Source: Isoetes taiwanensis | Lineage: Eukaryota > Streptophyta > Lycopodiopsida > Isoetales > Isoetaceae | Assembly: GCA_021234155.1 (NCBI GenBank) | Contig: JAJEKV010000059.1 | Span: 7,570,779 to 7,634,778 of the forward strand | Direction: 5' to 3' | DNA length: 64,000 nucleotides | In this document: positions 1-10,333 of the stretch, piece after piece | Numbering within the stretch: position 1 is the stretch's first letter | Layout: each line of letters opens with the position of its first letter | Notes under the pieces: generated by a model | Told to the model about the DNA's origin: nothing | Databases searched by the model: none | Seen by the model: the letters and a program-made list of their open reading frames with translations, nothing else | Position numbers and translations under genes: made by a program

Positions 1-58
1 ATCGCATGAATTTTCTGCCTGATGAACTATTATGCTAGTAGTCTTCTTTTTCATGTAG

Positions 59-3000
59 ACAGAAAAGCTTTTACTTTATGGAGGTGCAATTCATGAAGCT
101 GGTACTGTAAAAGCTAGAAGGGCTGCCCGGCATGCCACTTCTGATTGGATGGAACTTGAGAAACAACGAGGTATACTGTGTTCATATTACCTGTTGATTC
201 TCTTTATGTATAACCAGATTGACCCTCAATAAACTGAAACAACAACAAGGCCACAGCCAAACAAGGAACTTCTAAACATCCGAGAGTAACAAATAAGTTC
301 TGTCTTTATATCTAAAGAGCATTTTATGCAACCAATGTTCAAGAGAATTTAATACATGGATCATTTTTTTCACAATAGCATATCTGTTCAACCTTGGAAT
401 CAAATGTAAAACATTATTGAGACCAAATCCTAGGTCGAGTTGTTTTTCTTGGTTTTCTTTAGCTTCTTTAGTGGTCTGCTTGATAGAACACCACTAGGTC
501 TCAGGGCAGTTTATCTATCTAACCAAATATGAAATAGAGAGGCTTATTTGGTTGCTATGTAGGTATTTCAATCACGTCAACTGCTTTGGTTTTTGAATCT
601 AGAGGATACAAGATTACACTACTTGACACACCTGGACATCAGGTTTCAGTTTTCATCTTTTGCTTTTTGTTTCTATATGTAACATGCCTGATTCACATTT
701 GTTTCATATCAGGACTTTGGGGAGGATACATATCGGTATGATTCTCTTACTTTGATCATTTTAACTTGTTCCAAGTTCCTAACCAAAACGTTCATGAATT
801 ATGTTTAAAGAGTTTCTTCAGGACATTGGCAGCTGCAGACAATGCAGTAATGCTGGTAGATGCTGGCAAAGGCTTAGAGCCACAGACAAGAAAGCTTTTC
901 GAGGTAAATTTGTGCGTATTGTCATACGAAAGAGTGCCAACTTTAGAGCTAACATTGCTTGTCTCTGTATATACATTTGGAGAGGAACTTATCTCACATA
1001 TGCAGTAGAAAACTGAGTTCTATTTGGCAGTTTTTGACAAATATCTGAGGGCATAGTTTAGAGTAAAGATACCTGAGGGCATAGTATAGATTAAATGTTA
1101 TCTTTTACTTTCTATTCATTTCCAGATGCATTAAATGAACAGTTCTGTTTAAACATTTTTTCTTTTATGGCACCTACACGTACATAGTACTTAAGATTTT
1201 TATAAATGTCCTTCATTTTAGGTCTGTAGAATGCGCAAATTACCAATATTCACATTCATCAACAAGTTGGATCGTCCAGCTCTTCAACCTTTGGAGCTCC
1301 TGGACCAGATTGAAAAGGAGTTCGAATTGGCTCTGTACCCTGTCAGCTGGCCTATAGGTTCGGGAGACAGGTATCTCTTCTGCAAGCAATAAAGATTTTT
1401 GTTGCATGAATAAACAAGCTAAGGGACCATAATATGGTCTGTTAAAGTCCTAGGTACCTCTTGAAAAGCTTAACAGGTTATCTGACCACCTTAAGATTTA
1501 TATTTGCAAATGTTCCCACATAAATTCTGTTAAAGATGCATTTGATCCATAGGCCAGATTTCGGTTCTGCATGTTTCATTTTTTCCCAACCTTGTTGGCT
1601 TTTACATTGGAAATTCATATACAATAGGTTCAGGACAACTTCCTGGTAACCCAGACTGGACTTGAGAACGGGCATATGCTCAACCTCCAGTAGATTTGGT
1701 TAGGCACACATTAGAATAGTGTCCTCTCATGCCCATTTGTTAGCTCTATATGCAAGTTGATAAAGTTGACTAATAATCCTAGAACATCCAATTGGTTGCA
1801 GATTTGTAGGTGTTTATTACAGACCTCGACAAGAAATACATCTTTTTAAGAAGGGTGACGATCATGGAAGGACTGGAGCTAAAGTTAATGTGCACTCCTT
1901 GAACGATCCCGTTGTGAAAGAAATTATTGCAAACGATCTCTTTGAGCAGCTTAAGGTTTGTGCCCTGAGTTTATTGCTCATTTCTATTGGAAATGATGGG
2001 GCAATGTATGGATTTTATTTCCTGCAGGAAGAAGTTGAGTTGCTTGAAGAATTGATGCCACCATTAGAGATTGAAAAAATTCATGCAGGAACCCTTTCAC
2101 CAGTCTTTTTTGGAAGTGCAATGAACAACTTCGGGGTACTAACTCTATCCATGGTAATTAGTTCAGTCTAATATGTCTTCTTGTTGATTATTAGTGGCTG
2201 TCATAGGTAGAGTTATTTTTGGAAAGCTTTCTTGAATATTCAGCACAACCTGGTCCACACCTGAGTGATGTTGGTGAAATTACTCCTGATCATCCTCAAT
2301 TCACAGGATTTGTTTTCAAGGTATTTCCTACACATTCATTGGCTTTGAACATGGTATTCTTGCTATAATGTATGCTTGAATTCTGCAGCTTCAGGCCAAT
2401 ATGGATCCTAAACATAGAGACAAAGTGGCATTTCTTCGAGTTTGTTCAGGTATATTGTTTTACTAGTTACTTATTTCTATTTATTTCACTGTAGAAAGTT
2501 TTTGCCATTAATCCAGGCATGTCTGTGACAGGTGAATTCAGAAAAGGAATGAAAGTTCAAGTATCTAGAACAGGAAAAACCCATACTCTGACAAGGCCAC
2601 AAAAGATGTTTGCACAAGACCGCATAACAGTTGAAACAGGTTATGCTGGGGATGGTAAGTTTGTTCACGTGGTCATTTATAATCAGAGACATGAGAGTTA
2701 AAATTCGCTTGGTTTTTGCAGTGATTGGTTTGAACAACCCAAATGCATTTGCTATAGGGGATACTATTTATTGCGGTTCAAAGTTGTCATTCCCAGGGAT
2801 TCCATCATTTTCCCCAGAATTGTTTTGTTACATTCGCAATCCAAATCCTTCAAAGTATAAGCAGTTTCAGAAAGGTATAAATGAGCTTCTTGGTGAAGGA
2901 GCAGTGCAGGTAAAGAATTTAATCAATCTATTCAAAATGCGGGATGCGTGTGCTTTATTGGTGAATATGTTACTTTCAGGTCTTCTATTCGATGGACCCG

Positions 3001-3545
3001 GGAAAGATAGATCCTATTTTGGCAGCTGTTGGACAGCTTCAATTTGAGGTAGTTGGTATGACATAGAGTAATGATAGTTGCTCTATTTTATATTCTGCTT
3101 GAATCTTGTGTATCCTTTTTTCTTGTCAGGTTGTTCAGTATCGGATGACAAATGAATATAATGTTGAAACAAAACTTGAGCCACTTGATTACAATATTGC
3201 AAGATGGGTTATTGGGGGATGGAGTGCTGTGGAAAAGGCAGGAAGGCTTTATAACTGTGCTGTTGTGAAGGATCAGGTACAAACATTTTAGTCTGTTCTT
3301 ATTAATGTATTTTCTCAACAATCTCAATGTTTGCAGTGGAATCGTCCAGTACTTTTATTTAGGAACGAATGGAATATTTCACAACTTCAGGTACATATAG
3401 ACTGTGGGCACTAGAACTAAGCATTGTTATAGCAGTTAAAGTTTCTTTGTCCTACCCTTTCTTGGTGAAATGTGGCATGCAGATGGACAACAAAGAAATA
3501 GGCGAGCTGGTTCCCTATGCACTGCCTCCCAATGACACAAAATAA
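59..3545 (+). CDS. prfC: Peptide chain release factor 3 (RF3), bacterial type, 5' partial
   Basis: RF3 is a translational GTPase that recycles class I release factors from the ribosome after peptide release. In a plant nucleus it should encode an organellar, most likely plastid, protein (inference; the transit peptide lies outside the window). Fifteen exons with GT..AG borders join into one open frame of 513 residues plus TAA: 59-170, 563-642, 713-735, 822-903, 1222-1370, 1802-1955, 2028-2135, 2207-2320, 2389-2449, 2517-2654, 2722-2909, 2980-3048, 3130-3276, 3337-3390, 3483-3545. Visible motifs are the switch I GISIT, G3 DTPGHQDF (split by an intron), G4 NKLD, the domain II stretch [14 protein letters not shown], and C-terminal GEGAVQVFY and [12 protein letters not shown]. 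Bacterial RF3 is about 529 aa, so only about 30 residues including the P-loop are missing upstream. No frameshift or stop was seen, so it looks functional. Confidence 0.93.
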
Positions 3546-3914
3546 GAAATTAATCATAATTTTCTAATGGGTGCTGATATTGGAGGAAGTTCTTTCCATT
3601 TTGTACAATATGTTGCATAATATTCCTATAACTTCAGGCAATTAATACAAGTAGGCCCAAGGGCAAATGGAAAATGTCAAAACCAACTTAAAAATTTTTA
3701 AATGTTTAGTTGGAGCAAAATATGATTCATTCCTCAAGAAAAAGCATCTAGAGCCATGGTCCTCACTTGGAAGCGAGTCTGGTTTTCTGCTACTTGATCT
3801 CATATCAATGAAGAACGGGGAATGGGATTATCTCTCTATATTTTCTCTAGCGCCTGCCACCCTCTCTATAGCTCTTGCCACCCTCTCTCTCTACGGTTTG
3901 CTCTTCCTCTCTCT
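3546..3914. other. RF3 3' flank, no gene seen
   Basis: This is the 3' untranslated or flanking sequence of the RF3 gene, then a TC-rich run into the tandem repeat. An open frame at 3667-4035 lies mostly in the simple and tandem repeat sequence and shows no recognisable domain. Confidence 0.5.
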
Positions 3915-4262
3915 AGGGTTTGGCCCTAAGATTCCAGATTGTTGTGCTCACGACATTTTCCAGTCCTCAAATTGGATTCTAAGCATCCAAAACACCCTGG
4001 GAGCGACACTTCTCTGTTGCCCCCTCTCTCACTAGGGTTTGGCCCCAGCTTCAGGATTGTTGTGCTCACAACGTTTTTGAGTCCCCAAATTTGATTCTAA
4101 ACATTCAAAAACGCCTTGAGAGCAACACTTCTCTCTTGCCCTTTCCCTCTCTAGGGTTTGGCCCCCAGCTTCCAGATTGTTGTGCTCACGATGTTTTTAG
4201 TCCTCAAATTGGATTCTAAGCATCCAAATCTCTCTTGCCCTTTCTCTCACTAGGGTTTGGTC
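3911..4262. repeat. Tandem repeat, ~119-bp unit, with telo-box motif
   Basis: The motif CTAGGGTTTGG recurs with its AGGGTTTGG core at 3915, 4034, 4153 and 4252, that is at 119, 119 and 99 bp. Each unit also carries variants of AGATTGTTGTGCTCAC and TCCTCAAATTGGATTCTAAG. The last unit is shortened by about 20 bp. TAGGGTTT is the plant telo-box or telomere-like motif. Whether this is a satellite fragment or part of a regulatory element cannot be told here. Confidence 0.8.
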
Positions 4263-4717
4263 CCATAGAGCCATGGCACACATGTAGCCCCCTACCCCGA
4301 CCCTGCTTTGAAAGGAGACACCCACCGCCCCTCAGCCCAGCCTGAGGCCCAGCCCCCGTTCCATGCCCAGACACCAGCCGACCCCCTTCCAAATGAACCT
4401 ACTTGGGAGGACCAGATTGACAGACCACCATGCAAGCAGCCCAGAGCAGACGACAAAAGCTCTTCCATGAGATGAGAGGTGCGCGCCAAAGCTCAATCAA
4501 CAAAGACAGCCCGATAGACGATTGATTGCTGCCCGGGTCCCCAAGAACCCAGGCATCAACGGAGGTCTGGAAACTACTCAAGGCAAGAATTGAGGAGGCC
4601 AGTGTGTGAATCGCAGCCCTGACAGAAGAGATACACTCCTCAGTACCCCACTTGCTCAAACGTTAACTCGCAACGAAAAGGCAGCGGACTGTAGCTCTCG
4701 AGACCCACACACAGCAG

Positions 4718-5134
4718 ATGGAGGATAGCATTCCGCTTGGTCCACTTCGAGAGATAACAAGACACGAAGGGTTTGCTGACCTTCAGGCCAGAGTGGACTC
4801 CCTGTCCACCACTCTAGCCATGACACAAAGCAGGCAAGGCTTTGAGCAGGAGACACAGACGACCATCACCCGCCTTCGAGCAGAGGCGAAGGAGACTGCT
4901 ACCATGATGCGAGGGGTACAAACACCCCTCGAGGAAAGCCAGTCGCAACTATGGACCAGGCCAGGATTGAAAGAACGGGAGGTTGCCCCATCGACAGAGA
5001 ACCCGGTGCTGGACTCCTGCTTACAAAAGCTGGAGCACATCTGTGCCGCTCGAGACGTGGAAGTGCAGGAACTTCGAGCGTCTATTGCCCAACAAGGCAA
5101 GGGTCTCCATGCAGAGGCTCACGAGCAACTGTAG
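4718..5134 (+). CDS. Hypothetical coiled-coil ORF in a GC-rich island
   Basis: An open frame of 138 codons from an ATG, in a GC-rich stretch (about 4260-5460) unlike the AT-rich surroundings. The product is rich in Gln, Glu, Arg and Ala with heptad-like spacing (for example TITRLRAEAKETATMM and VEVQELRASIAQQ), which suggests a coiled coil. The frame is closed by TAG, and more coiled-coil-like coding can be followed in another frame to about 5190. This looks like a remnant of a longer protein, perhaps the 5' part of a retroelement. No catalytic domain is seen and the function is unknown. Confidence 0.35.
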   Translation: MEDSIPLGPLREITRHEGFADLQARVDSLSTTLAMTQSRQGFEQETQTTITRLRAEAKETATMMRGVQTPLEESQSQLWTRPGLKEREVAPSTENPVLDSCLQKLEHICAARDVEVQELRASIAQQGKGLHAEAHEQL

Positions 5135-5423
5135 AGAGATGCGTACATGAACTGGCAAGGGTGCAACACTGCCAGGAAGAGCTGAGCTCCTAGCTCCAGA
5201 AAGGAGAGGCTGATGGACGCGCCAAGGCAGGGCTGCAAGATCCAAAGGCCACATGCCGTCAGCCAGGGTCGGCTAATGCTCCACTACTAAGCCCCCTAGC
5301 ACAATATCAAAAATTGAAAAGACGATCCATGAGGATCCTCGGAAGCCACGGGCTACGCCGAGATAGGAAAATATAGGCTTGACCCAGGGGGTTCCCCCTT
5401 GGTGCCCTCCAGAAGTGCAACAA

Positions 5424-5952
5424 TGCCAAAAAAGGCCTGCGCTATAGCAGTCTTGTGCCAAAGAAAGCCTGAGTCCGAAAGGAGAGTTGGCGCCAAAACT
5501 GGCGTTCTTTCCTAGAATGATGGTTTTCTTCTATATAAGAAGAGAACCATAGCATTACTGATGGGCGGGAGAAATCACAATTCAGAATTGGAATTGAAGA
5601 ACTGCAGTTCCAATTCATTCAATTCAAACATTTCTTGCATTGTTCCAATAGAACAAGATTCAGCTCAGAGGAAATGCCAATGAGGAATGCAGGAAGACAC
5701 AAGACTTTTATGGGAGAACAAGACCAAAGAAAGCATGTTCTATAGCAGGCTTATGCCAAAGAAAGCCTGGGTCCGAAAGGGGAGTTGGCGCCAAAATTGG
5801 CGTCCCTTTTCCTAGAATGATGGTTCTCTTCTATATAAGAAGAGAATCATAACATTACTGATGGGCGGGAGAAATCACAATTCAGAATTGGAATTGGAGA
5901 ACTGCAGTTCCAATTGATTTAATTCGAACATTTCTTGCATTATTCCAATAGA
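5424..5952 (+). repeat. Direct repeat pair (298-bp spacing) with TATA boxes, LTR/promoter-like
   Basis: Two ~229-bp copies, 5424-5652 and 5722-5952, share a core with AAAGAAAGCCTG, GTTGGCGCCAAAA, the TATA-containing TCTATATAAGAAGAG, then TGATGGGCGGGAGAAATCAC and a stretch rich in AATTGGAATTG. TATATAAG lies at 5532-5539 and 5832-5839. Between them is only about 69 bp of different sequence. The layout (GC-rich upstream part, TATA box, AT-rich leader) resembles a retroelement promoter or LTR that was duplicated in tandem. No primer-binding site or polypurine tract was found next to it, so the class is unassigned. Confidence 0.6.
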
Positions 5953-6280
5953 ATTCTCCTTCAGCAAATGTAATTCAAGTCGAATTCTGTCTTTCGAATT
6001 TCAATGGACAACATCGATTCAATCAGAAGAAGGATTTTCTTACAAATTCAAGCTGAAAATAAAAGAAAATTTTGAGAGAGGAAGAGATAAATAGAGAAAG
6101 AAAACAATCCTCCTACTAATACCAAAGATTCTGGTGTTGTGAATGAAAGAAGATTGCAGGAATTGTCAAAGAATTTAGAAGATTATATCAATGAAATCAC
6201 AAGTAATTTTGTATCAAAGATAGACAAAGGGAAGTTAGCATCGAGATTTTTCAAGAAGACATCTTCCACTAGATGTTGAA

Positions 6281-7512
6281 GTGGCAGATCCAAAGGAAAA
6301 TGCGCTTATGAGGGATTTAATTTTGACTGTGAAGGAGACTTTTCGAGCTCAAAAGTATGATAGAAATACTGATGTTCTTCAAGCAAAAAGGACTACACTA
6401 CAAATGGCTGCATCTTCAACAAAGGAAATGAATCAATCAGCAACGGCAAGACTTATGTCTATTCCGAGAAGAACTGTGGCAGTAGCATTTCAGAGACGTG
6501 TATATGTAGAATTTGAAGCAGGACCCTGGTCAATATTTCAAAGGAGAAGAAGGTGTGATGCACTTTCAGATGAAGCAATAGCAAAGATAAAGTCACTTCA
6601 CCAATAGCTTATCTGACTCTGGTATATACACAGGTGAGTGCTTTAAGCACTTGAAGCACTTATACATGAACATTTTAGAAATTATTTTGCATGCTATTGA
6701 TATATAGTTGGTGCTAATCTAATTGGTTTTGCACATATTGATTGTGACATTTCTTATTCATTTCTTTTATTCTTGATGAAATAGTTACATACATGTACAT
6801 CACTTAAGCACTTACAGCATGTGTTGCTGCCTGCAGGTTCTTTTGGGAAATTGTTCCTCAAAGCATAGATAGATCATAAAGATATGATGCTCAAACTCTA
6901 AAAGGCACAACTCAAGTTCATTGCATCAGGCCCTGTGACAGAGAAAATGCTTTGAAACTTGCACATAGATCTTTGTCATGCTTTTCCATATCTTGCTAGC
7001 AAGGGAAGTGGGACTCCTGCAACACTAAATCTCGAATAGGAGATTGGGAGATAAGTGAGTTGGTTCCAAAGAATGCCCAACTGCAGGAAAATTCTGAAAA
7101 TGATGTTGAGTCTGAAGATGAGAAGACAGATAGTGAAGATGCTGCTGGCCATGAACTGATCAGTTCCAATATACAAGTATGTGATAACTTTGCAGTAAAT
7201 GCAGAAGAAGACAATGAGGAGTGTGTAGACTTTTATGTCTTGAAATGCATTAAGCCAAAGAACGCATTACTAGATGATTATAAAGATGGTTGGGGCAATT
7301 TTTTTAGAATTGGTGAAGTCATACTATCTGGATACTACTACAAACATTGGAAGAAGGATTAAGTTTTGGACTTCTTCACGACAAGCCACTGGTTACAGTG
7401 TATAGCCACCTTGTTAGGCTTGGCAAATTTGATATGACTTTGGTGAAAGACAATTTGTATAGTATGGATGAGCAGACATGCCAGCAGATAATGAGCATCA
7501 TGCCTCCAAGTT
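6281..7512 (+). pseudogene. Decayed transposase, same family as the gene at 36034-39112
   Basis: Two remnants of one transposase gene. 6281-6607 encodes the N-terminal helical region (ending RRRRCDALSDEAIAKIK), which aligns in pattern with RKARSDRLDEETKLKVI of the copy at 36.5 kb. 7000-7512 encodes the C-terminal part: GDWEISELVP, an acidic stretch, then EEDNEECVDFYVLKC and a DDYK box, matching GKWTLKKLVP, NEEDVPYYVLAC and DDYK in the other copy. The catalytic core (DFAENY..SDG..HDG) is missing, and there are several stops and no start. The neighbouring convergent FCP1-like remnant completes the resemblance to the element at 35.5-51.7 kb. Confidence 0.7.
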
Positions 7513-7654
7513 AGGAACAATTGTTTGAGAACATACGAACATTATATCACACGTTTAAATCATACAACAATTGTGCAGAAATGTTTTCTGAATATTTATA
7601 GATGAAAAAGTACATCCAGAGTGATCCAAAATATATATTAAAAAGTATATATAC

Positions 7655-7706
7655 AAAATTGGCCAGCCTACATGAACACCAAAATTGGCCAGCCTACATG
7701 AACACC
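7655..7706. repeat. 26-bp tandem duplication
   Basis: Two identical 26-bp units, 7655-7680 and 7681-7706, each containing TTGGCCAGCCTACATGAAC. They sit between the convergent transposase and FCP1-like remnants. Confidence 0.85.
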
Positions 7707-7782
7707 AAAATACTAATCTTTGACAAACTGTTTCAAGTTCTGCAAAGCAGAGTTGTTGATGGACAAGTTATCTGCTTGATCA

Positions 7783-8611
7783 GCTAACCATTTTACAAAT
7801 GTAGAGTAATAAAACATCAAAGGAAACCTGTTGAGAAACTATTAATTTTGCTGCTTCCAACTTCTCCAGAATATCTACAGCATGCAGATCAAAGAACACC
7901 ACAAATTGTGCTCTCTTCAACAAATCCATCCAGTTCTCATTTAGTGCTAAACTCCACAAGATTGGAAATATGACATCATCCAACATGCTTTCACTTGAAT
8001 AAAATTCTTGTAGCCTCATACTTTCTACAATTACAATTGTATAAGGTGGAGACAAGAATGTCTTATAAACTAAATCGTCCATCAAAATACATCTGCTTGT
8101 ATAGGAAGTATACTTTTTCCAAAGGTTTTATGAACACTGATTCGTTAGCATGGCCATGAAATGAGAAAGGCATAGTGTCACAAAACTCTTGTCCCCATAT
8201 AAAAATAAACATGTGCATAAGAGATGGACACAACTTTTCTAACACTTCCTTTGTATTGAAGGTAGTCATAGATGACCATATAGCCAAGCTAAAGTGAACA
8301 ATTACCTTGTTTAAGAATTCCCTAACACCAGGCCTGAGTAAAACAATCTTGTTTGTTGTGCACTCTATAATGTGTTGCCCATTTTTCTCAGACTTTGTAT
8401 ATGTTTTCATCAGCACATGATTGAGGTCCAGAATTAATAGCTTTCTACTCACAATATCTTCTTTGTTATGTGCTGCTTCACTTGTCTCATATATCTCAAC
8501 ACAATGCTCAATAGTTGCTGTCTGAACTATGGTTGGCTCGCCTTGTGATATTGGTCTTATATATCGACAGTATGCTCGCTCCTCCTTGCAGATACTGAGA
8601 CTCTTGAGCAT
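7783..8611 (-). pseudogene. FCP1-like HAD (NLI-interacting factor-like) protein remnant
   Basis: Read on the - strand from 8611, the frame shows a HAD/FCP1 fold signature: KLLILDLNHVLMKT, then VLLRPGVREFLNKV and FSLAIWSSMTTF, which correspond to motif I and to the R-P-G-x-x-x-F-L and V-W-S/T blocks of FCP1/SCP phosphatases. A frameshift near 8070 moves the rest (YKTFLSPPYTIVIVES to about 7783) into another frame. Motif I reads DLN where active FCP1-type phosphatases have DxD, so the general acid/base Asp is absent. It is convergent with the transposase remnant at 6281-7512. The homologous gene of the 16-kb element is at 39362-40620. Confidence 0.65.
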
Positions 8612-8677
8612 TGTTTGTCCAAAAGTTCAACTCGCATGGTTCTGGCTACAAAAGTTATTTAACAGTGCACTGGATAG

Positions 8678-9035
8678 CCAATGCATCCTCTTGGCTTCCT
8701 ATCTAGATGCATGACTCCAACTAGGCAGAAGCATTCCATCTTGGCTCTAGTTGGCTCCTGTGATCAATCTGGGAGTGCAATAGACTTCACATTTTCCATT
8801 GGCATTTACTCATCTGCTTGTGATGTTATTGATGTAGCTCAAGTTAAGATATATGTGGCCAATGCATCCTCTTGGCTTCCTACCCAGATGCATGGCCTTC
8901 AGCTAGGCCGAAGGCATTCCATCTTGGATCTTGTGATCAATCTAAGAGTGCCGTAGACTTCACATTTCCATGGCATTTACTCATCTGCTTGTGTTATTGA
9001 TGTAGCCCAAGCTAAGATATCGACGACTATAGATG
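8678..9035. repeat. ~181-bp tandem duplication
   Basis: CCAATGCATCCTCTTGGCTT starts at 8678 and again at 8859. The two units run through AGATGCATG, GAAGCATTCCATCTTGG, TAGACTTCACATTT and GATGTAGC with moderate divergence. No coding potential was recognised. Confidence 0.8.
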
Positions 9036-9099
9036 CTCATTCCTAAAGTGTTATTGATGCTCCTCCTTTGGGTCAAAGGCAAGGCGAGGGACCATATTT

Positions 9100-9423
9100 G
9101 GGCATAAGCATGCTATACTCTACCACAGAAAGTTTAATTTAGAAACCATAAAACTACATAAAAAAGTATCCAATATTGGGTACTAAATACTTGTTTAATG
9201 TCACAATTACAACTAATAAGTATTAAATTAGATGCATTCATTTTGGCCTCCAATAGGATTGCCTTTATCTTAACTTTGAATATTAACATGATTTTGGCTT
9301 TTTCTTTAGAATTTTAAATTACTTTTGATGAAAAAAACAAGAAAATAGTATCCATCCCAGAGGTATCTAGTGTAGGTACTTTAGCAGGTTCCAAAAGTGG
9401 TAGGGTGTAACATGCTTATGCCC
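9100..9423. mobile_element. 324-bp MITE, TIR GGGCATAAGCATG, 4-bp TSD ATTT
   Basis: The ends are inverted: GGGCATAAGCATGCTATACT at the left, and the reverse complement of the right end begins GGGCATAAGCATGTTACACC, with 24 of the first 27 bases matching. ATTT flanks both sides (9096-9099 and 9424-9427). The interior is AT-rich with GGGTACT/AGTACCC-type motifs and no ORF. The same family is present in inverse orientation at 62845-63165. The TIR resembles that of the large element at 35518-51746. Confidence 0.85.
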
Positions 9424-10152
9424 ATTTGGATTCAATATCTTCAATATAATTCTTACTAGTCTCCTCTATTGGAGTAGGTACACCGGTGCTTCATGCTCTT
9501 GTTCTAGTGGCATCTTTTCGTGCTTACATAGCCAGGCGAGAAATCTACATTGATTTTTAAGCCCTTTTTTTTGTCCCCGCTTCCCTCCCTAGAGAGAGGG
9601 AGAGGGAGAGGGAGAGGGAGAGGGAGGGAGAGGGAGAGATGCCTTGGCCACATGCGGACTTAGAGTAGGTGAGAGAGAATACGAGAGAATACGAGAGGTG
9701 AGAGATAATGAGAGATGGGTGAGAGTGGGAAAACGTAACTCTCACCTTGAGAGATGATTCGCCCCTAACAGCCGTTAGGAGCGTTTCCATTAACCACTAC
9801 AACTCCCTAAAATTATGTCGCCTGAATTTCATGACTGAAAACTTTCCCTCATCGAAATTTTGGGGCGCCATTTTTCCCTGTTTCTTGGTCTTCAATGCCG
9901 CGCAATTCCTTGAATTCCCCCTAATTCTTCCATCCGCGCTATTGATTTCCGGTCTAGAGGTATTTCTCAGCCCTTTCAATCCTTGTTAATTCATTTGAAT
10001 TCGATCTTACATTGTTCTGTTATCAAATTCTAGCCCGGCAGGTATTGTTTCTTGGTTGATTAGCTTGATTTCTATAGATTCCAATGTCAAAGGCAACTAG
10101 ATTTGCCCTGCCATCTAGCAGCAAACCCTTTGCGCCTCCTCGCATTGAGAAA
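9424..10152. other. Low-complexity flank with GA-rich microsatellite (9588-9650)
   Basis: No gene is seen. (GAGAGG)n-type simple sequence occupies about 9588-9640. It is followed at 9644-9653 by TTGGCCACAT, which has an inverted match at 51938-51947 beside the long GA repeat. Further purine-rich repeats (GAGAGAATAC) run to about 9720. Confidence 0.6.
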
Positions 10153-10333
10153 ATGGCTCCAAGGAAGACACGAAAGATGACAGGGCAGATTTCAATGAAC
10201 GTGGATTTGGAGACAAATTCATGAGCCAATTGTAACAACAAAAGAGCCAAAGAAAAGGAGATGCAAGTGAGTTCTCAGCGAAATCCAAGCACCTCCTAGT
10301 ACTGTGAGTGATTCTTCTCAGCCCGATAATTCA

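Noticed and set aside
3667-4035. 122-codon ORF after the RF3 gene
   Set aside because: Lies in TC-rich and tandem-repeat sequence, no domain, not kept between repeat units.
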